DNA of 64,000 nt from Asticcacaulis sp. AND118 (lineage in GTDB: Bacteria; Pseudomonadota; Alphaproteobacteria; Caulobacterales; Caulobacteraceae): the NCBI RefSeq assembly GCF_020535245.1, contig NZ_CP084910.1, positions 472,501-536,500 of the forward strand. Reading direction: 5' to 3'. Of this stretch, positions 37,417 through 46,557 are shown piece after piece. Numbering within the stretch: the first letter of the stretch is position 1; the number at the start of each line of letters is the position of its first letter. Under the pieces are notes generated by a model. The model had not been told where the DNA came from, made no database searches, and saw only the letters and a program-made list of their open reading frames with translations. Made by a program: the position numbers and the translations under genes.

Positions 37417-37475
37417 CCGCCCTCTCCACCGCTTCGCGGTCCCCCTCCCCATGCCTTCGGCATAGGGAGGAGAAG
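37417..37475 (-). repeat. Family C half repeat
   Basis: CCACCGCTTCGCGGTCCCCC and CTCCCCatgccttcggcaTAGGGAGGAG, single arm that ends 4 bp before the stop codon of the M13 peptidase gene. A GAAAGCCCCCCGG..CCGGAGGGCTTTC hairpin just left of it (37364-37394) is a likely terminator. Confidence 0.7.
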
Positions 37476-37478
37476 ACA

Positions 37479-39617
37479 TTACCAGATGCGGACGCGGTCT
37501 TCCGGCTTCAGGTAGTATTTGCCGCTGGTGACGCCGAACGTCTTATACCAGTCGTCGATATTGCGCATCGGGCCGATGACGCGGAATTCCGCTGGCGAAT
37601 GCGGATCGGAGACGACCTGCTGACGGATGGCGTCTTCGCGGTACTTCGAGGCCCAGACGCCAGCGAAACCGAAGAAAACGCGCTGATCGCCGGTGAAGCC
37701 GTCCAGCACCGGGCCGCCGTCCGGATGCGACAGGCGATAGGCGGTCAGGCCCATCAGCACGCCGCCCAGATCGGCGATGTTTTCGCCCATGGTCAGGCCG
37801 CCCTGCACCTTGGCGCCGGGGACCGGTTCATAGGTGTCGTACTGTTCGCCGAAGACCTTGGCCTTGGCGTCGAACTTGGCGGCGTCCTCGGACGTCCACC
37901 AGTCGCGAAGGAAGCCGTCGCCGTCCGATTTGCGGCCCTGATCGTCGAAGCCGTGGGTGATTTCGTGGCCGATCACGCCGCCAATGGCGCCGTAATTGAC
38001 CGCCGGATCGGCCTTCGGGTCGAAGAAGGGCGGCTGCAGGATGGCGGCGGGGAAGACGATCTCGTTACGCGTGGAGGAATAGTAGGCGTTGACGGTCTGC
38101 GGCGTCATACCCCATTCCAGCGGGTCCACCGGCTTGTCCAGCTTGTTCAGGCTGTCGGCCCAGTCGAACTGCGCCGAACGGACGACGTTGCCGAACAGGT
38201 CGCCGGCCTTGATCTCCAGCGCCGAATAGTCTTTCCACTTGTCCGGATAGCCGATCTTGACGCCGAACTTGCCGAGCTTTTCGTGGGCCCTGGTCTTGGT
38301 TTCGGCGCTCATCCAGTCGAGGCCGTCGATGCGCTTGCCCATGGCGGTCTTCAGGTCGCCGACCAGCTTTTCCATCATGGTCTTGGATTCGGCGGGGAAG
38401 TAGCGTTCGACATAGGCCTTGCCGAGCGCTTCGCCCAGAGCGCCTTCGGTCACCGAGATCGAGCGCTTCCACAGCGGACGCTGCGCCTTGGCGCCGGCCA
38501 GGTCGCGCGAATTGAATTCCCACGCGCGGTTGGAGAAGCGTTCCGACAGGTAGGGGGCGGCCTCGTTGACCGTCTTGAAGGTTTCCCACGCCTTGAGGGT
38601 TTCCAGCGGCGTGTCGGCGAAGACCTTGGCGATCTTCGGGAAGGCCGTGTTCTGGGCGACGACGATCTTCCTGGCCTTGTCGAGTTTGGCGGCCTTGAAG
38701 AAGGTCGGGAAGTCGAAACCGGGCGCGAAGGCGGCGATTTCCTTTTCCGTCATCGGGTTATAGGTCTTGTCGTCGTCGCGGCTTTCGATGCGCGTCCACG
38801 ACACCTTGGCGATTTCGGTTTCAAACGCCACGATGGCGGCGGCGGTTTTGGCCGCGTCGGGATAGCCGACCATGCGCAGGATGTCGGTGACATAGGCCTC
38901 GTAAAGGGCCTTCTTGTCCTTGAAATTATCTTCCAGATAGTAGTTGCGGTCCGGCAGGGTCAGGCCCGACTGGAACATGTAGAGGATGTTGATGTTCGGG
39001 TTCTTCTGGTCGTCATAGATGGCCGGGGCGAAGATGGACGAACCGAACTGACCCATGGTGCTGCCCATATAGGCCGCCATTTCCGTCTTCGACCTGATGC
39101 CGCGGATCTTGACGAGCGTTGGGGCCAGGGGCGCGATATCGAGCGTATTGCGCGCCTTCTGATCCATCATCGAATTGTACAGGTCGGCGATCTTCTGCTC
39201 GTCGCCGCTCAGGTTCGTCTTGGCCGACAGGTCGTCGATGATCGCCTTCAGGCGGTTGTCCGACAGGTTGCGCAGAGCCACGAACGCGCCGTAGGACGTG
39301 CGGTCCGCCGGGATTTCGATGGCGTCGACGGCCTTGCCATTGGCGTAGCGGAAGAAGTTGTCGCCGGGATTGACCGAGGTGTCCATGCCCGCAATGTCGA
39401 AGCCCCAGGTGCCGAAGGTCTTGGCGACGGTCGAAGTCGCATCGGCGCTGCCGCCGCTGGTGGCATCGGCGGTGAGGCCCAGCGCGTCGAGGGAGGTCAG
39501 GCTTTGTTGAAAGCAGTGCTCATCGAGGCAGGCGCGTTCACCGGCAAAAGCAGGCGCGGCCAGAGCGACCGCGAGGGCGGTGCCGGCGAAAATTCGATAG
39601 TGTGGACGCATAGTCAT
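37479..39617 (-). CDS. M13 family zinc metallopeptidase (PepO/neprilysin-like)
   Basis: 712 aa from ATG at 39617. Signal peptide ends AFAGE. The long N-terminal M13 domain and the C-terminal catalytic domain are both present; zinc motif HEITH (in VIGHEITHGFDDQG) and ENIADLGG carry the third ligand. A CXXXC pair near the mature N-terminus (ACLDEHC) is close to the start. Probably a periplasmic oligopeptidase. The open frame continues 23 codons upstream without support. Confidence 0.93.
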   Translation of the reverse strand: MTMRPHYRIFAGTALAVALAAPAFAGERACLDEHCFQQSLTSLDALGLTADATSGGSADATSTVAKTFGTWGFDIAGMDTSVNPGDNFFRYANGKAVDAIEIPADRTSYGAFVALRNLSDNRLKAIIDDLSAKTNLSGDEQKIADLYNSMMDQKARNTLDIAPLAPTLVKIRGIRSKTEMAAYMGSTMGQFGSSIFAPAIYDDQKNPNINILYMFQSGLTLPDRNYYLEDNFKDKKALYEAYVTDILRMVGYPDAAKTAAAIVAFETEIAKVSWTRIESRDDDKTYNPMTEKEIAAFAPGFDFPTFFKAAKLDKARKIVVAQNTAFPKIAKVFADTPLETLKAWETFKTVNEAAPYLSERFSNRAWEFNSRDLAGAKAQRPLWKRSISVTEGALGEALGKAYVERYFPAESKTMMEKLVGDLKTAMGKRIDGLDWMSAETKTRAHEKLGKFGVKIGYPDKWKDYSALEIKAGDLFGNVVRSAQFDWADSLNKLDKPVDPLEWGMTPQTVNAYYSSTRNEIVFPAAILQPPFFDPKADPAVNYGAIGGVIGHEITHGFDDQGRKSDGDGFLRDWWTSEDAAKFDAKAKVFGEQYDTYEPVPGAKVQGGLTMGENIADLGGVLMGLTAYRLSHPDGGPVLDGFTGDQRVFFGFAGVWASKYREDAIRQQVVSDPHSPAEFRVIGPMRNIDDWYKTFGVTSGKYYLKPEDRVRIW

Positions 39618-39786
39618 ATCCGTACAGTTGCGGGATTTTTGGTTGTCAGATGGGTTCATTTGCAACGAAGCGGCACCATGGCGCATTTTTTGGCCGGCGT
39701 CTCATAAATTTTCTTTCATATTCCCGTGGCATGGGTCACCTTGCCGGATAAGGGAAATCGATTGTTTTTGACGAGGGAAAATCGCC

Positions 39787-41613
39787 TTGGTGACGAATCT
39801 GCTGCCTGAGGGCAGCGCGCAACACGTGGCCCATGCGGGCACATCGTCGTCGGGGATCGCCTTTCTCATCGCGGCGGCGGTGTTCGTGCCCTTCTTCCAG
39901 CGCTTCCGCGTGTCGCCGGTGCTGGGTTTCCTGCTGGTCGGCGCGCTGCTGGGGCCGTTCGGGCTGGGCCGGCTGGAAGACTTCATTCCGTTCGTCTCCG
40001 TCTTCACCATTTCGCAGACCGAAGACGTGCGGCAGCTTGCCGAGCTGGGTGTGGTCTTCCTGCTGTTCTCCATCGGGCTCGAACTGACCTGGGAACGCCT
40101 GAAAGCCTTGCGGCGCATGGTGTTCGGGTTGGGCGTGTTTCAGATCGTCCTCTGTGCGGCCCTGCTGACCGGGCTGTTCCTCCTTATCGGTCGCAGCCTC
40201 GGCGGCGCGGTGGCGGTGGCCATGGGATTGGCCCTGTCCTCGACGGCCATGGTCATGCCGGTGCTGGCCGAGCGCAAGCGGCTCAATTCACCGACGGGCC
40301 GCAGCGTTTTCGCCGTGCTGCTGGCGCAGGATCTGGCCGTGGCCCCGATCCTGATCACCGTCGTTGTGCTGGCTTCGGGCACTGAGTCCTTCGGCATCAG
40401 CGGGCTTCTGGCGCTTATTCCGGCGGTGTTCGCCATGGCGCTGCTGGTCATCGGGGGTCGTCTTCTGCTGCGGCCCCTGTTCCGCTCGGCAGCGATGGCC
40501 AAGAGCGCCGAGCTGTTCATGGCGGCCTGTTTCCTCGTCGTGCTGGTGTCCGGGCAACTGGCGGTCTGGGCCGGGCTGAGCATGGGGCTGGGGGCCTTTA
40601 TCGCGGGTGTGCTGCTGGCCGAAACTGAATACCGGCGCGAGATCGAAATGATGGTCGAGCCGTTCAAGGGCCTGCTGCTGGGCCTGTTCTTCGTTACGGT
40701 CGGTGCGCGCCTCGACTTCGCGGCGGTGATGTCCGAGCCGGTGCTGGTGCTGGGCCTGACGCTCGGCCTGATCCTCATCAAGGTCGCCGTCGTCGCGCCG
40801 CTGGCGCGCGGCTTCGGCATGAGCTGGCGCGGCGCGCTGGAAGCGGCGCTGGTGCTGGCGCCCGCCGGGGAGTTCGCCTTCGTCATCATCGACGAGGCGG
40901 TGGGGCGCAAGCTGGTGCCGGTGGGCTTCGGTCACGCCGTCATCGTCTCGGCGATTGTCAGCATGTTCCTTGTGCCGGTTCTGGCGGCCTTCGGCGCGCG
41001 CTTCAACCGCAAGACGGCGGCCGCCGAGGCCGAAACGACGGTCGCGCCGGCGCAGATTTCCGAGCAGGTCGACGTGCTGGTCGTCGGTTACGGGCGCGTG
41101 GGCGAACTGGTCGCCGACATGCTGCGCCGGCATGACATCTCCTTCGCCGTGATCGACGCCAATGCGCGGGTCACCTCACGGGCGCGCAAGAGTGGGGTCG
41201 AAGCCTGGTACGGCGACGCCTCGCACCCGGACATGCTGCATCGCATGGGCATCGACAATGTGCGCGCCGTGGTCGTCACCGTGTCGAACGCCGCCTTTAC
41301 CGACACCGTGGTCGCCGCCGTGCGTCAGGTGCGTCAGGACGTCGGCCTGATCGCTCGCGCCCGCGATGCGCGACACGCCGAAAAGCTCTATGAGCTGGGG
41401 GTCACCGACGCCGTGCCGGAAACCATCGAAGCTTCGCTGCAACTGGCGGAAAATACGCTGGTCGATCTGGGCGTGCCGATGGGTCTGGTGCTGGCCTCGG
41501 TGCACGAAAAGCGCGACGAGTTCCGGCAGGACATGCTCAAATACGCCCCCGACGGTCGCGTGCCGCGTATCCTGCGCAGCACGAAACGCAGCGTCAAGGC
41601 GGTGGAGGGGTAG
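39787..41613 (+). CDS. KefB/KefC-type cation:proton antiporter (CPA2)
   Basis: 608 aa with TTG start (a GTG follows at once and is an alternative). About 12 membrane helices in the first 400 residues (Na+/H+ exchanger fold; GLALSSTAMVMPVL and LLAQDLAV are typical), then an RCK/TrkA-N domain (about 415-540) with nucleotide loop VVGYGRVGELVA. K+ efflux role is inferred from family; no KefF/KefG subunit gene is adjacent. Confidence 0.92.
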   Translation: MVTNLLPEGSAQHVAHAGTSSSGIAFLIAAAVFVPFFQRFRVSPVLGFLLVGALLGPFGLGRLEDFIPFVSVFTISQTEDVRQLAELGVVFLLFSIGLELTWERLKALRRMVFGLGVFQIVLCAALLTGLFLLIGRSLGGAVAVAMGLALSSTAMVMPVLAERKRLNSPTGRSVFAVLLAQDLAVAPILITVVVLASGTESFGISGLLALIPAVFAMALLVIGGRLLLRPLFRSAAMAKSAELFMAACFLVVLVSGQLAVWAGLSMGLGAFIAGVLLAETEYRREIEMMVEPFKGLLLGLFFVTVGARLDFAAVMSEPVLVLGLTLGLILIKVAVVAPLARGFGMSWRGALEAALVLAPAGEFAFVIIDEAVGRKLVPVGFGHAVIVSAIVSMFLVPVLAAFGARFNRKTAAAEAETTVAPAQISEQVDVLVVGYGRVGELVADMLRRHDISFAVIDANARVTSRARKSGVEAWYGDASHPDMLHRMGIDNVRAVVVTVSNAAFTDTVVAAVRQVRQDVGLIARARDARHAEKLYELGVTDAVPETIEASLQLAENTLVDLGVPMGLVLASVHEKRDEFRQDMLKYAPDGRVPRILRSTKRSVKAVEG

Positions 41614-41647
41614 GCCCTCTGACAATTATAAAAGACGGGGATGGACT

Positions 41648-42466
41648 ATGCGGCAGGTGTTGAAGACAGCAGGGGCCTGGCTCTGTGCGGTTCTGGCGTT
41701 CGGGTTGGTAACGGCTCACGCCGCTCCGGCTTCACAGGGTTTCAAGTGGCCCAAAGGGAAGCAGGCGGCTATCGTCCTCACCTATGACGATGGCCTCAAA
41801 TCGCATCTGGACGTCGCCATTCCTCAGTTGAACGCCGCCCGGATCAAAGGCACCTTTTTCCTCAATGGGTCCGAAATGACGCCCGCAGAGATGGTGCGGT
41901 GGCGCGTCGCTGACAAGGCCGGGCACGAACTCGGCAATCATTCTCTGTTCCATCCCTGTCCGCGGACCATATTGCCGAACCGCGAGCGCTACGCGACCGA
42001 GACCTACGATGTGGACGGCATGATGCGGGAGGTTTCGGCCATGAACAGTCTGCTGTTCGGGATCGACGGTCGCCGGGTCCACACCTACGCCTATCCCTGC
42101 AGTCAGTCTCTCGTCGGCGGGAACGATTACGTGCCGGCCATGCGCCAGTCAGGTCTTGTCAAATACGCACGGACCGGCGGCGATCCTTACAAGTCTGTGG
42201 TGGTCAATTTCGCCGATCTCGATATCTATAACGTGCCCAGCAACGGGCCGGTCGACAGCCCTTCGGGGGCGACCTTGATCGAATATGCCGAGCGGGTGCG
42301 CGCGGCCGGTGGTTTGGGCGTGCTTCAGTTCCACGGCGTGGGCGGGGACTATCTGGAGGTTTCGGCCGAGGCGCATCAGGCGCTGGTGACCTATCTGAAA
42401 TCCCATCCTGACATCTGGGTCGTGACGTTTCAGGAGGCCATGGATTACGTCGTTGCGCACAGGTGA
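41648..42466 (+). CDS. Polysaccharide deacetylase family protein
   Basis: 272 aa; ATG at 41648, signal peptide ending AHAAP. The NodB-type domain has TYDDG (catalytic Asp and metal-binding Asp) and the metal-binding HxxxH GNHSLFH. It removes acetyl groups from cell-wall or exopolysaccharide sugars; exact substrate unknown. The longer open frame upstream overlaps the antiporter gene and is a shadow. Confidence 0.9.
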   Translation: MRQVLKTAGAWLCAVLAFGLVTAHAAPASQGFKWPKGKQAAIVLTYDDGLKSHLDVAIPQLNAARIKGTFFLNGSEMTPAEMVRWRVADKAGHELGNHSLFHPCPRTILPNRERYATETYDVDGMMREVSAMNSLLFGIDGRRVHTYAYPCSQSLVGGNDYVPAMRQSGLVKYARTGGDPYKSVVVNFADLDIYNVPSNGPVDSPSGATLIEYAERVRAAGGLGVLQFHGVGGDYLEVSAEAHQALVTYLKSHPDIWVVTFQEAMDYVVAHR

Positions 42467-42498
42467 AGTGTAGACAAGACGACGGAGGAGAAGACTGC

Positions 42499-42573
42499 AT
42501 GACCGAATATAGCTTCGATCTGAATAACGGGGATAAATCGGACGCAGACGAATGCGCCTTTGAAGCGAACTGA
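42499..42573 (+). CDS. 24-codon ORF, possible DUF6894 fragment
   Basis: Begins MTEYSFDLNNGDKSD and ends after 24 codons. The SD GGAGGAG lies 10 bp upstream of the ATG, better than many real genes here. The start pattern YxFDLxxGD resembles the N-terminus of DUF6894 proteins, so it may be a truncated one. Could also be chance. Confidence 0.35.
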   Translation: MTEYSFDLNNGDKSDADECAFEAN

Positions 42574-42654
42574 TCCGTTCCGTTACTGCGGCGGAGGTGT
42601 CTTACAGTCCAATGTCAGCGGTGGACGTGATTAAGCAAAACGCAGGCTAAGATG

Positions 42655-42750
42655 TCCGTGCTTTCCGTGTTTTCCGTGGTTCCAATCGGCAAGGCACAAG
42701 CGCGTTCCGCCGTTATTTTTTTAACCACGGAAAACACGGAAAGCACAGAC
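42655..42750. repeat. Family E inverted pair
   Basis: GTCCGTGCTTTCCGTGTTTT..CCGTGGTT (42655-42681) faces AACCACGGAAAACACGGAAA..GCACAGAC (42723-42750); 41 bp between. It occupies most of the gap before the TyrA-like gene stop codon (42756). Confidence 0.85.
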
Positions 42751-42755
42751 GTAAA

Positions 42756-43511
42756 TCAGTCCGCCTGACGATGCGCTTCCAGCCGATCACGCAAGGAATC
42801 GATCTCGGCAAAGAAGCGCTTGCGGATTTCGGACGCGAACGGATTATCGCGCTCGATCGACATGAACAGCTCGTCCGAGTCGCCCTGCACCAGACCCACG
42901 CCCTGCATCATCAGGTCGTAGGAGCGCGTGGTGTGGACGCGCGGCAGGGGCTCAAGACCGCTCAGCACCTTGGCGATCATGTGCGTCAGGCCCTGCACGG
43001 CGGCCAAGGCGCGGTCGTGGATTTCCGGCGTCGCCATCGACACCTTCAGGTCCAGCGTCTTTTCGAGGAAGCGCACGATGGGGCTCAGGTGGCGCACCCG
43101 CACCGGGCAGACGACGATTTCCATGTCGTGGATGCCGTAGCGCGCTGATTGCGGGCCGAACAGCGGATGGGTGCACAGGATCGATACCTGCGGCGGCAGG
43201 ACTTCCTGCAGCCAGGCGGCGGGCTTGACCTTGACCGAGCCGACATCGATGACGAGGCCATTGAGCGGCACGTGCGGCGCGATCTGTGCGGCCAGCGCCT
43301 TCAGCGTGCGGATCGGCGTGGCGAGGATCACCACCTTGCAGGCGGCGGCCTCTTCCAGCGACACCAGCGAGACATTGTGGCGTTTGGCGTAGGCCTTGGC
43401 TTCTGGGGAGGGGTCATAGGCCCGGATGTCGAAATAGGGCGCGAGGTGGCGCACAATCAGCCGCCCGAAGGCGCCCAGTCCGAACAATCCGAGTTTATGT
43501 ACCTTTTTCAC
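42756..43511 (-). CDS. Prephenate/arogenate dehydrogenase family protein
   Basis: 251-aa NAD(P)-dependent TyrA-like enzyme for the late step of tyrosine synthesis. Nucleotide loop GLFGLGAFG (8-16); the family HPLFGPQSARYG segment carries the catalytic His. The C-terminal helical region is shorter than in full TyrA and no ACT domain is present. Prephenate versus arogenate specificity cannot be told from sequence alone. Confidence 0.85.
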   Translation of the reverse strand: MKKVHKLGLFGLGAFGRLIVRHLAPYFDIRAYDPSPEAKAYAKRHNVSLVSLEEAAACKVVILATPIRTLKALAAQIAPHVPLNGLVIDVGSVKVKPAAWLQEVLPPQVSILCTHPLFGPQSARYGIHDMEIVVCPVRVRHLSPIVRFLEKTLDLKVSMATPEIHDRALAAVQGLTHMIAKVLSGLEPLPRVHTTRSYDLMMQGVGLVQGDSDELFMSIERDNPFASEIRKRFFAEIDSLRDRLEAHRQAD

Positions 43512-43703
43512 TGTCTTGCGCCGCGGGTCTGGTCTGTTTGGAGAAAGGCAGGGCAGTTAGCATGTTCGCAAAGGGGCGGCGAGAATAAACGCGCTTTGGG
43601 CGTGTAATTAGATGGATTTTGCCGTTTATGGGGTGCTATCTGCAAGAATTTTGCACGCTATGGCAAAAATTTGCTGGAAAGTTTCCTTTGCTACAAAAGA
43701 AAA

Positions 43704-43734
43704 CCGGTTGCCGATGCAACAATACGGCAACCGG
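43704..43734. terminator. Hairpin in the 43512-43907 gap
   Basis: CCGGTTGCCG (43704-43713) pairs with CGGCAACCGG (43725-43734) over an 11-nt loop. It lies upstream of the TyrA-like gene and next to a family A repeat. The rest of the 396-bp gap shows no gene. Confidence 0.5.
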
Positions 43735-43746
43735 CTTCAAATAATA

Positions 43747-43886
43747 CTAGATCAGTATGTTTTCTTATGGAAACATAAGGATCTAGATTTTGTTTACGCC
43801 CTCGCCGGGCGGTGGCTCCGCCACCTTGGCCGCCGCCGCAATGGCGGCTTGAGCGGAATGATTCCATCAGAAATCATTCCGCTCTA
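43747..43886 (-). repeat. Family A multi-hairpin repeat, copy 3
   Basis: Full 140-bp copy in reverse orientation, CTAGATCAGTATGTTTTC.. to ..AATCATTCCGCTCTA, ending 21 bp from the stop codon of the EF-hand gene (43908). Unlike copies 1, 2 and 4, the neighbours here are tandem, not convergent. Confidence 0.9.
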
Positions 43887-43907
43887 AACTATAGGCGCGG
43901 GAGGGTC

Positions 43908-44645
43908 TTACCAGCCGCCGAAAAGGCCGCCCTTTTTCTTCTGCTCCTTTTCTCGCTCGACGGCGCGTTGTTCCAGACCGCGCTGAAGCGGTGTCTTCGG
44001 CAGTTCGTCCGGGGTCAGCTTGCCGTCCTTGTTGGCGTCGAGCAGGCGGAAGCGTTGCGAGGTGGCGCGGGTCCATTCCTCGGCGGTGATGCGGTAGTCG
44101 AAATTGGCGTCGGCGGCGCGGATGGGCTGAGGCTCGTTGATCAGGCCGAACTGGGCCGCGCCCTGCACGCTTTTGACATAGCGGTTGGCGGCAGCGTTCT
44201 TGTCGCCCTCGTCTTCGGCGCGGCGCGGGGTCTTCGGCTGGGCGACCATTGGGCTGAAGCCGGTGATTTCGGGGGCCAGCTCGGTTTCGTAGAAGGTGTT
44301 GTCCTGAGACGTAATGACGCCCTTGCCGTCGCGGTCGACGATGGCGAAGAAGCGCATGGCGTCGGCCTGAAACTCTTCGGGAGAGAGGGCGCCGTCCTTG
44401 TCGGTGTCGGCGCCGGCGAACCACAGGGCCACCGGATAGGGGTCCTTCAGCGGAGCCTTGAAGACTTCCCCCGACGGGCTGAAGAAGACCGACTGTCCGA
44501 CCGTGCGGCCGCTGGGCGGACCGGCAGGCTCTTCACCCGACGGCGGCGGACCGGAACGCGGCGGCAGGGCCGGGCCTTGCGCCAGAGCCGGAAGGGCCGT
44601 GCAGGCCATCAGGAGGCCGAGAAGGGGAGAAAATTTCGAGGTCAT
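43908..44645 (-). CDS. Exported EF-hand calcium-binding protein
   Basis: 245 aa; ATG at 44645, signal peptide ending ALAQ. Pro/Gly-rich segment (about 25-50), then four EF-hand loops: DTDKDGALSPEE, DRDGKGVITSQD, DANFDYRITAEE and DANKDGKLTPDE. The C-terminus is Lys/Glu-rich. Probably periplasmic calcium binding. Divergent from a second EF-hand gene, sharing a 335-bp AT-rich gap (44646-44980) that likely holds both promoters. Confidence 0.85.
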   Translation of the reverse strand: MTSKFSPLLGLLMACTALPALAQGPALPPRSGPPPSGEEPAGPPSGRTVGQSVFFSPSGEVFKAPLKDPYPVALWFAGADTDKDGALSPEEFQADAMRFFAIVDRDGKGVITSQDNTFYETELAPEITGFSPMVAQPKTPRRAEDEGDKNAAANRYVKSVQGAAQFGLINEPQPIRAADANFDYRITAEEWTRATSQRFRLLDANKDGKLTPDELPKTPLQRGLEQRAVEREKEQKKKGGLFGGW

Positions 44646-44980
44646 GACTCTGGTCCCGCCAATTTTGGTCTGTTGTGGGGTCTGTATGTGATTTTTACAT
44701 GGTGTGATTATGGCGGGGATGACATCTGACCTCGGAAAAAATTCTGGCAGACGCGGAAATTTTCGGCGTTCCGGATAGGGCGTTTTTGCCGCCCGGAAAG
44801 CAAATCCATATTTGTGTATTCGTTGTCGTGAAAAAGCATATTTCATGTATTGAATCGGGCTAAATTGCGTCAAATTATGCATGTTATTGAAATTGTTATT
44901 AATTAAACGCCTTGTTAATCGCGTTTTGTTTCCGTTTTACAGCCTGCCGATAGTGGCGGGCGCTTGAACGGAGATGACAG

Positions 44981-45760
44981 ATGCAGATCGGATCGATGTC
45001 TGCCTCCGCCATGTCGCAAATGCACGCGAAGATGTTTTCGAAGATCGACGCAAACAGCGACGGCGGAATAACGCTGGAGGAGATGACCACCTCCGCCACC
45101 GAGAAGAGTAAGGCCAAAGGCGGCAGCGAGGATAGTTCCAAGATCGCCGAACGCTTCGCCAGCATGGATGCCAATGGCGATGGCTCGGTAACCGAAGAAG
45201 AAGGCCTCAGTTTCTTCCAGAGCCAGATGTCCTCGGAAACCCTGGGCGGCATGTTGCAGGCTCAGGAAGCAGGTCAAGGGGGTGGCCAACCCTTGGGGCC
45301 GCCGCCGAGTGGCGGGGCTGGCGGCGGCGGTCAGCAGCCGGCGACCTTCGACGAACTCGACACCAATCAGGACGGCACGGTCAGCCTCGACGAGATGCTG
45401 GCGTCGTCGGAAAGCGAGGAGACCGAGGACACCGAAAAAACCTCGCGCCTGACCGAACTGTTTTCGAAGATGGATGCCGATGGTGACGGCTCGGTGACCG
45501 AAAGCGAGAAATCGGCCTTCGATGAGCAGATGCGCGCCGAGGGCCCGCCGCCTCCACAGGGTATGGGCCCGCAGAACTGGTCGTCGGAAGACAGCGAAGA
45601 TACCGCCTCGACCAGCGCGTCGTCGGCCAACGCGACCTCCACGGTCGACAGCCAGACGGCGGCCAGGATGGCGGCGCTCACCGCACAATGGATGCAGTCC
45701 ATGGCGGCGCTCATGGCCGATCAGGTCGAGAACGGCTCGACCGTATCGGTCGCGGCCTGA
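44981..45760 (+). CDS. EF-hand protein, XopAW-like
   Basis: 259 aa without signal peptide. Begins MQIGSMSASAMSQM, then four EF-hand loops (DANSDGGITLEE, DANGDGSVTEEE, DTNQDGTVSLDE, DADGDGSVTESE) separated by a Gly/Pro/Gln-rich linker and followed by a Ser/Thr-rich tail. The layout is like proteins annotated as XopAW-family type III effectors in Xanthomonas and related sequences. No type III secretion genes are in this window, so that name should not imply secretion here. Confidence 0.8.
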   Translation: MQIGSMSASAMSQMHAKMFSKIDANSDGGITLEEMTTSATEKSKAKGGSEDSSKIAERFASMDANGDGSVTEEEGLSFFQSQMSSETLGGMLQAQEAGQGGGQPLGPPPSGGAGGGGQQPATFDELDTNQDGTVSLDEMLASSESEETEDTEKTSRLTELFSKMDADGDGSVTESEKSAFDEQMRAEGPPPPQGMGPQNWSSEDSEDTASTSASSANATSTVDSQTAARMAALTAQWMQSMAALMADQVENGSTVSVAA

Positions 45761-45795
45761 TCCTTTTCGGGCAGGTAGAAGGCCTGCCCGTTTGC

Positions 45796-45899
45796 TAGAG
45801 CGAGATGATTTAAAGTGGAAACATCATCTCGCTCTAAGTTTCCGAGTGGTCGCGCAATTTTTCCGAAAAGTGGTGCCCACTTTATCGGATTGCGCTCTA
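45796..45899 (-). repeat. Family F composite palindrome, copy 2
   Basis: TAGAGCGAGATGATTTAAAG.. to ..CGGATTGCGCTCTA: the inverse of 16504-16608 with only a few differences over about 104 bp. It lies between the EF-hand gene and the DUF805 gene, which are convergent. Confidence 0.85.
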
Positions 45900-45902
45900 A
45901 AA

Positions 45903-45922
45903 GGCCGGGATCGCTCCCGGCC
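45903..45922. terminator. Terminator between convergent genes
   Basis: GGCCGGGA (45903-45910) pairs with TCCCGGCC (45915-45922) with an AAAA/CTCTTT flank. It serves the EF-hand gene and probably DUF805. Confidence 0.75.
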
Positions 45923-45948
45923 TCTTTCCTGTCAGTTGACGGTCAGAC

Positions 45949-46344
45949 CTATTCAAAGGTCTGGGCGACCTGAGCGACGGTCGAACCGCCGCCGTACTTG
46001 TTCGGGCCCTCGGTGCCTTTCAGACAGTAGAAGACCAGCAGGACGATGCCGCCGATCAGCGGCACCAGGCTGATAAACAGCCACCAGGCGCTGCGGTTGG
46101 TGTCGTGCAGCCGGCGGAAGCTCAGGCCCAAGCTGGGCAGGAACAGGGCCAGCGAGATCACGAGTTGTATCACGCTGAATATACCGAAGCTGCCATTCGC
46201 GCTTTCCACAGCGCCAAGGATGGCGGGGATGATTACGGCGAGAAACTGAAACAGCGCGAACCACCAGAATTCGGATCGCGTGGCGCGCCCGGAAAACTTG
46301 GCGTAGTTTTTCAAACCGCTTTGTACCGCTTCGACAAAACCCAT
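45949..46344 (-). CDS. DUF805 membrane protein
   Basis: 131 aa. FSGRATRSEFWWF near the N-terminus and FRRLHDTNRSAWW in the middle are the family signature, with about three or four membrane helices. Function unknown. Upstream (46368-46393) a hairpin of CGCCCCTGTGACGCAGGGGTG lies in the leader region. Confidence 0.88.
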   Translation of the reverse strand: MGFVEAVQSGLKNYAKFSGRATRSEFWWFALFQFLAVIIPAILGAVESANGSFGIFSVIQLVISLALFLPSLGLSFRRLHDTNRSAWWLFISLVPLIGGIVLLVFYCLKGTEGPNKYGGGSTVAQVAQTFE

Positions 46345-46557
46345 TTTAAAGCCCTATGTGTATCTGCGCCCCTGTGACGCAGGGGTGACTATAGGAAGGG
46401 TTTTTGAAACGTGAAAGCCGGAAATGGCGTAGCCCTTTACTGCGCCTCCGTGTGCTTTCGTTTTGCGCAATCTGGGCGTGTCTGAGTTAAGGCTTGGTTT
46501 ACCGGAGCAAGGCTATCGTCCCTGTCGAGTGGCGTACACATACAGGGAGTCCTCGCT

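Noticed and set aside
37398-39707. 769-aa open frame antisense to the M13 peptidase
   Set aside because: Shadow frame with repeat-derived N-terminus; composition is not protein-like.
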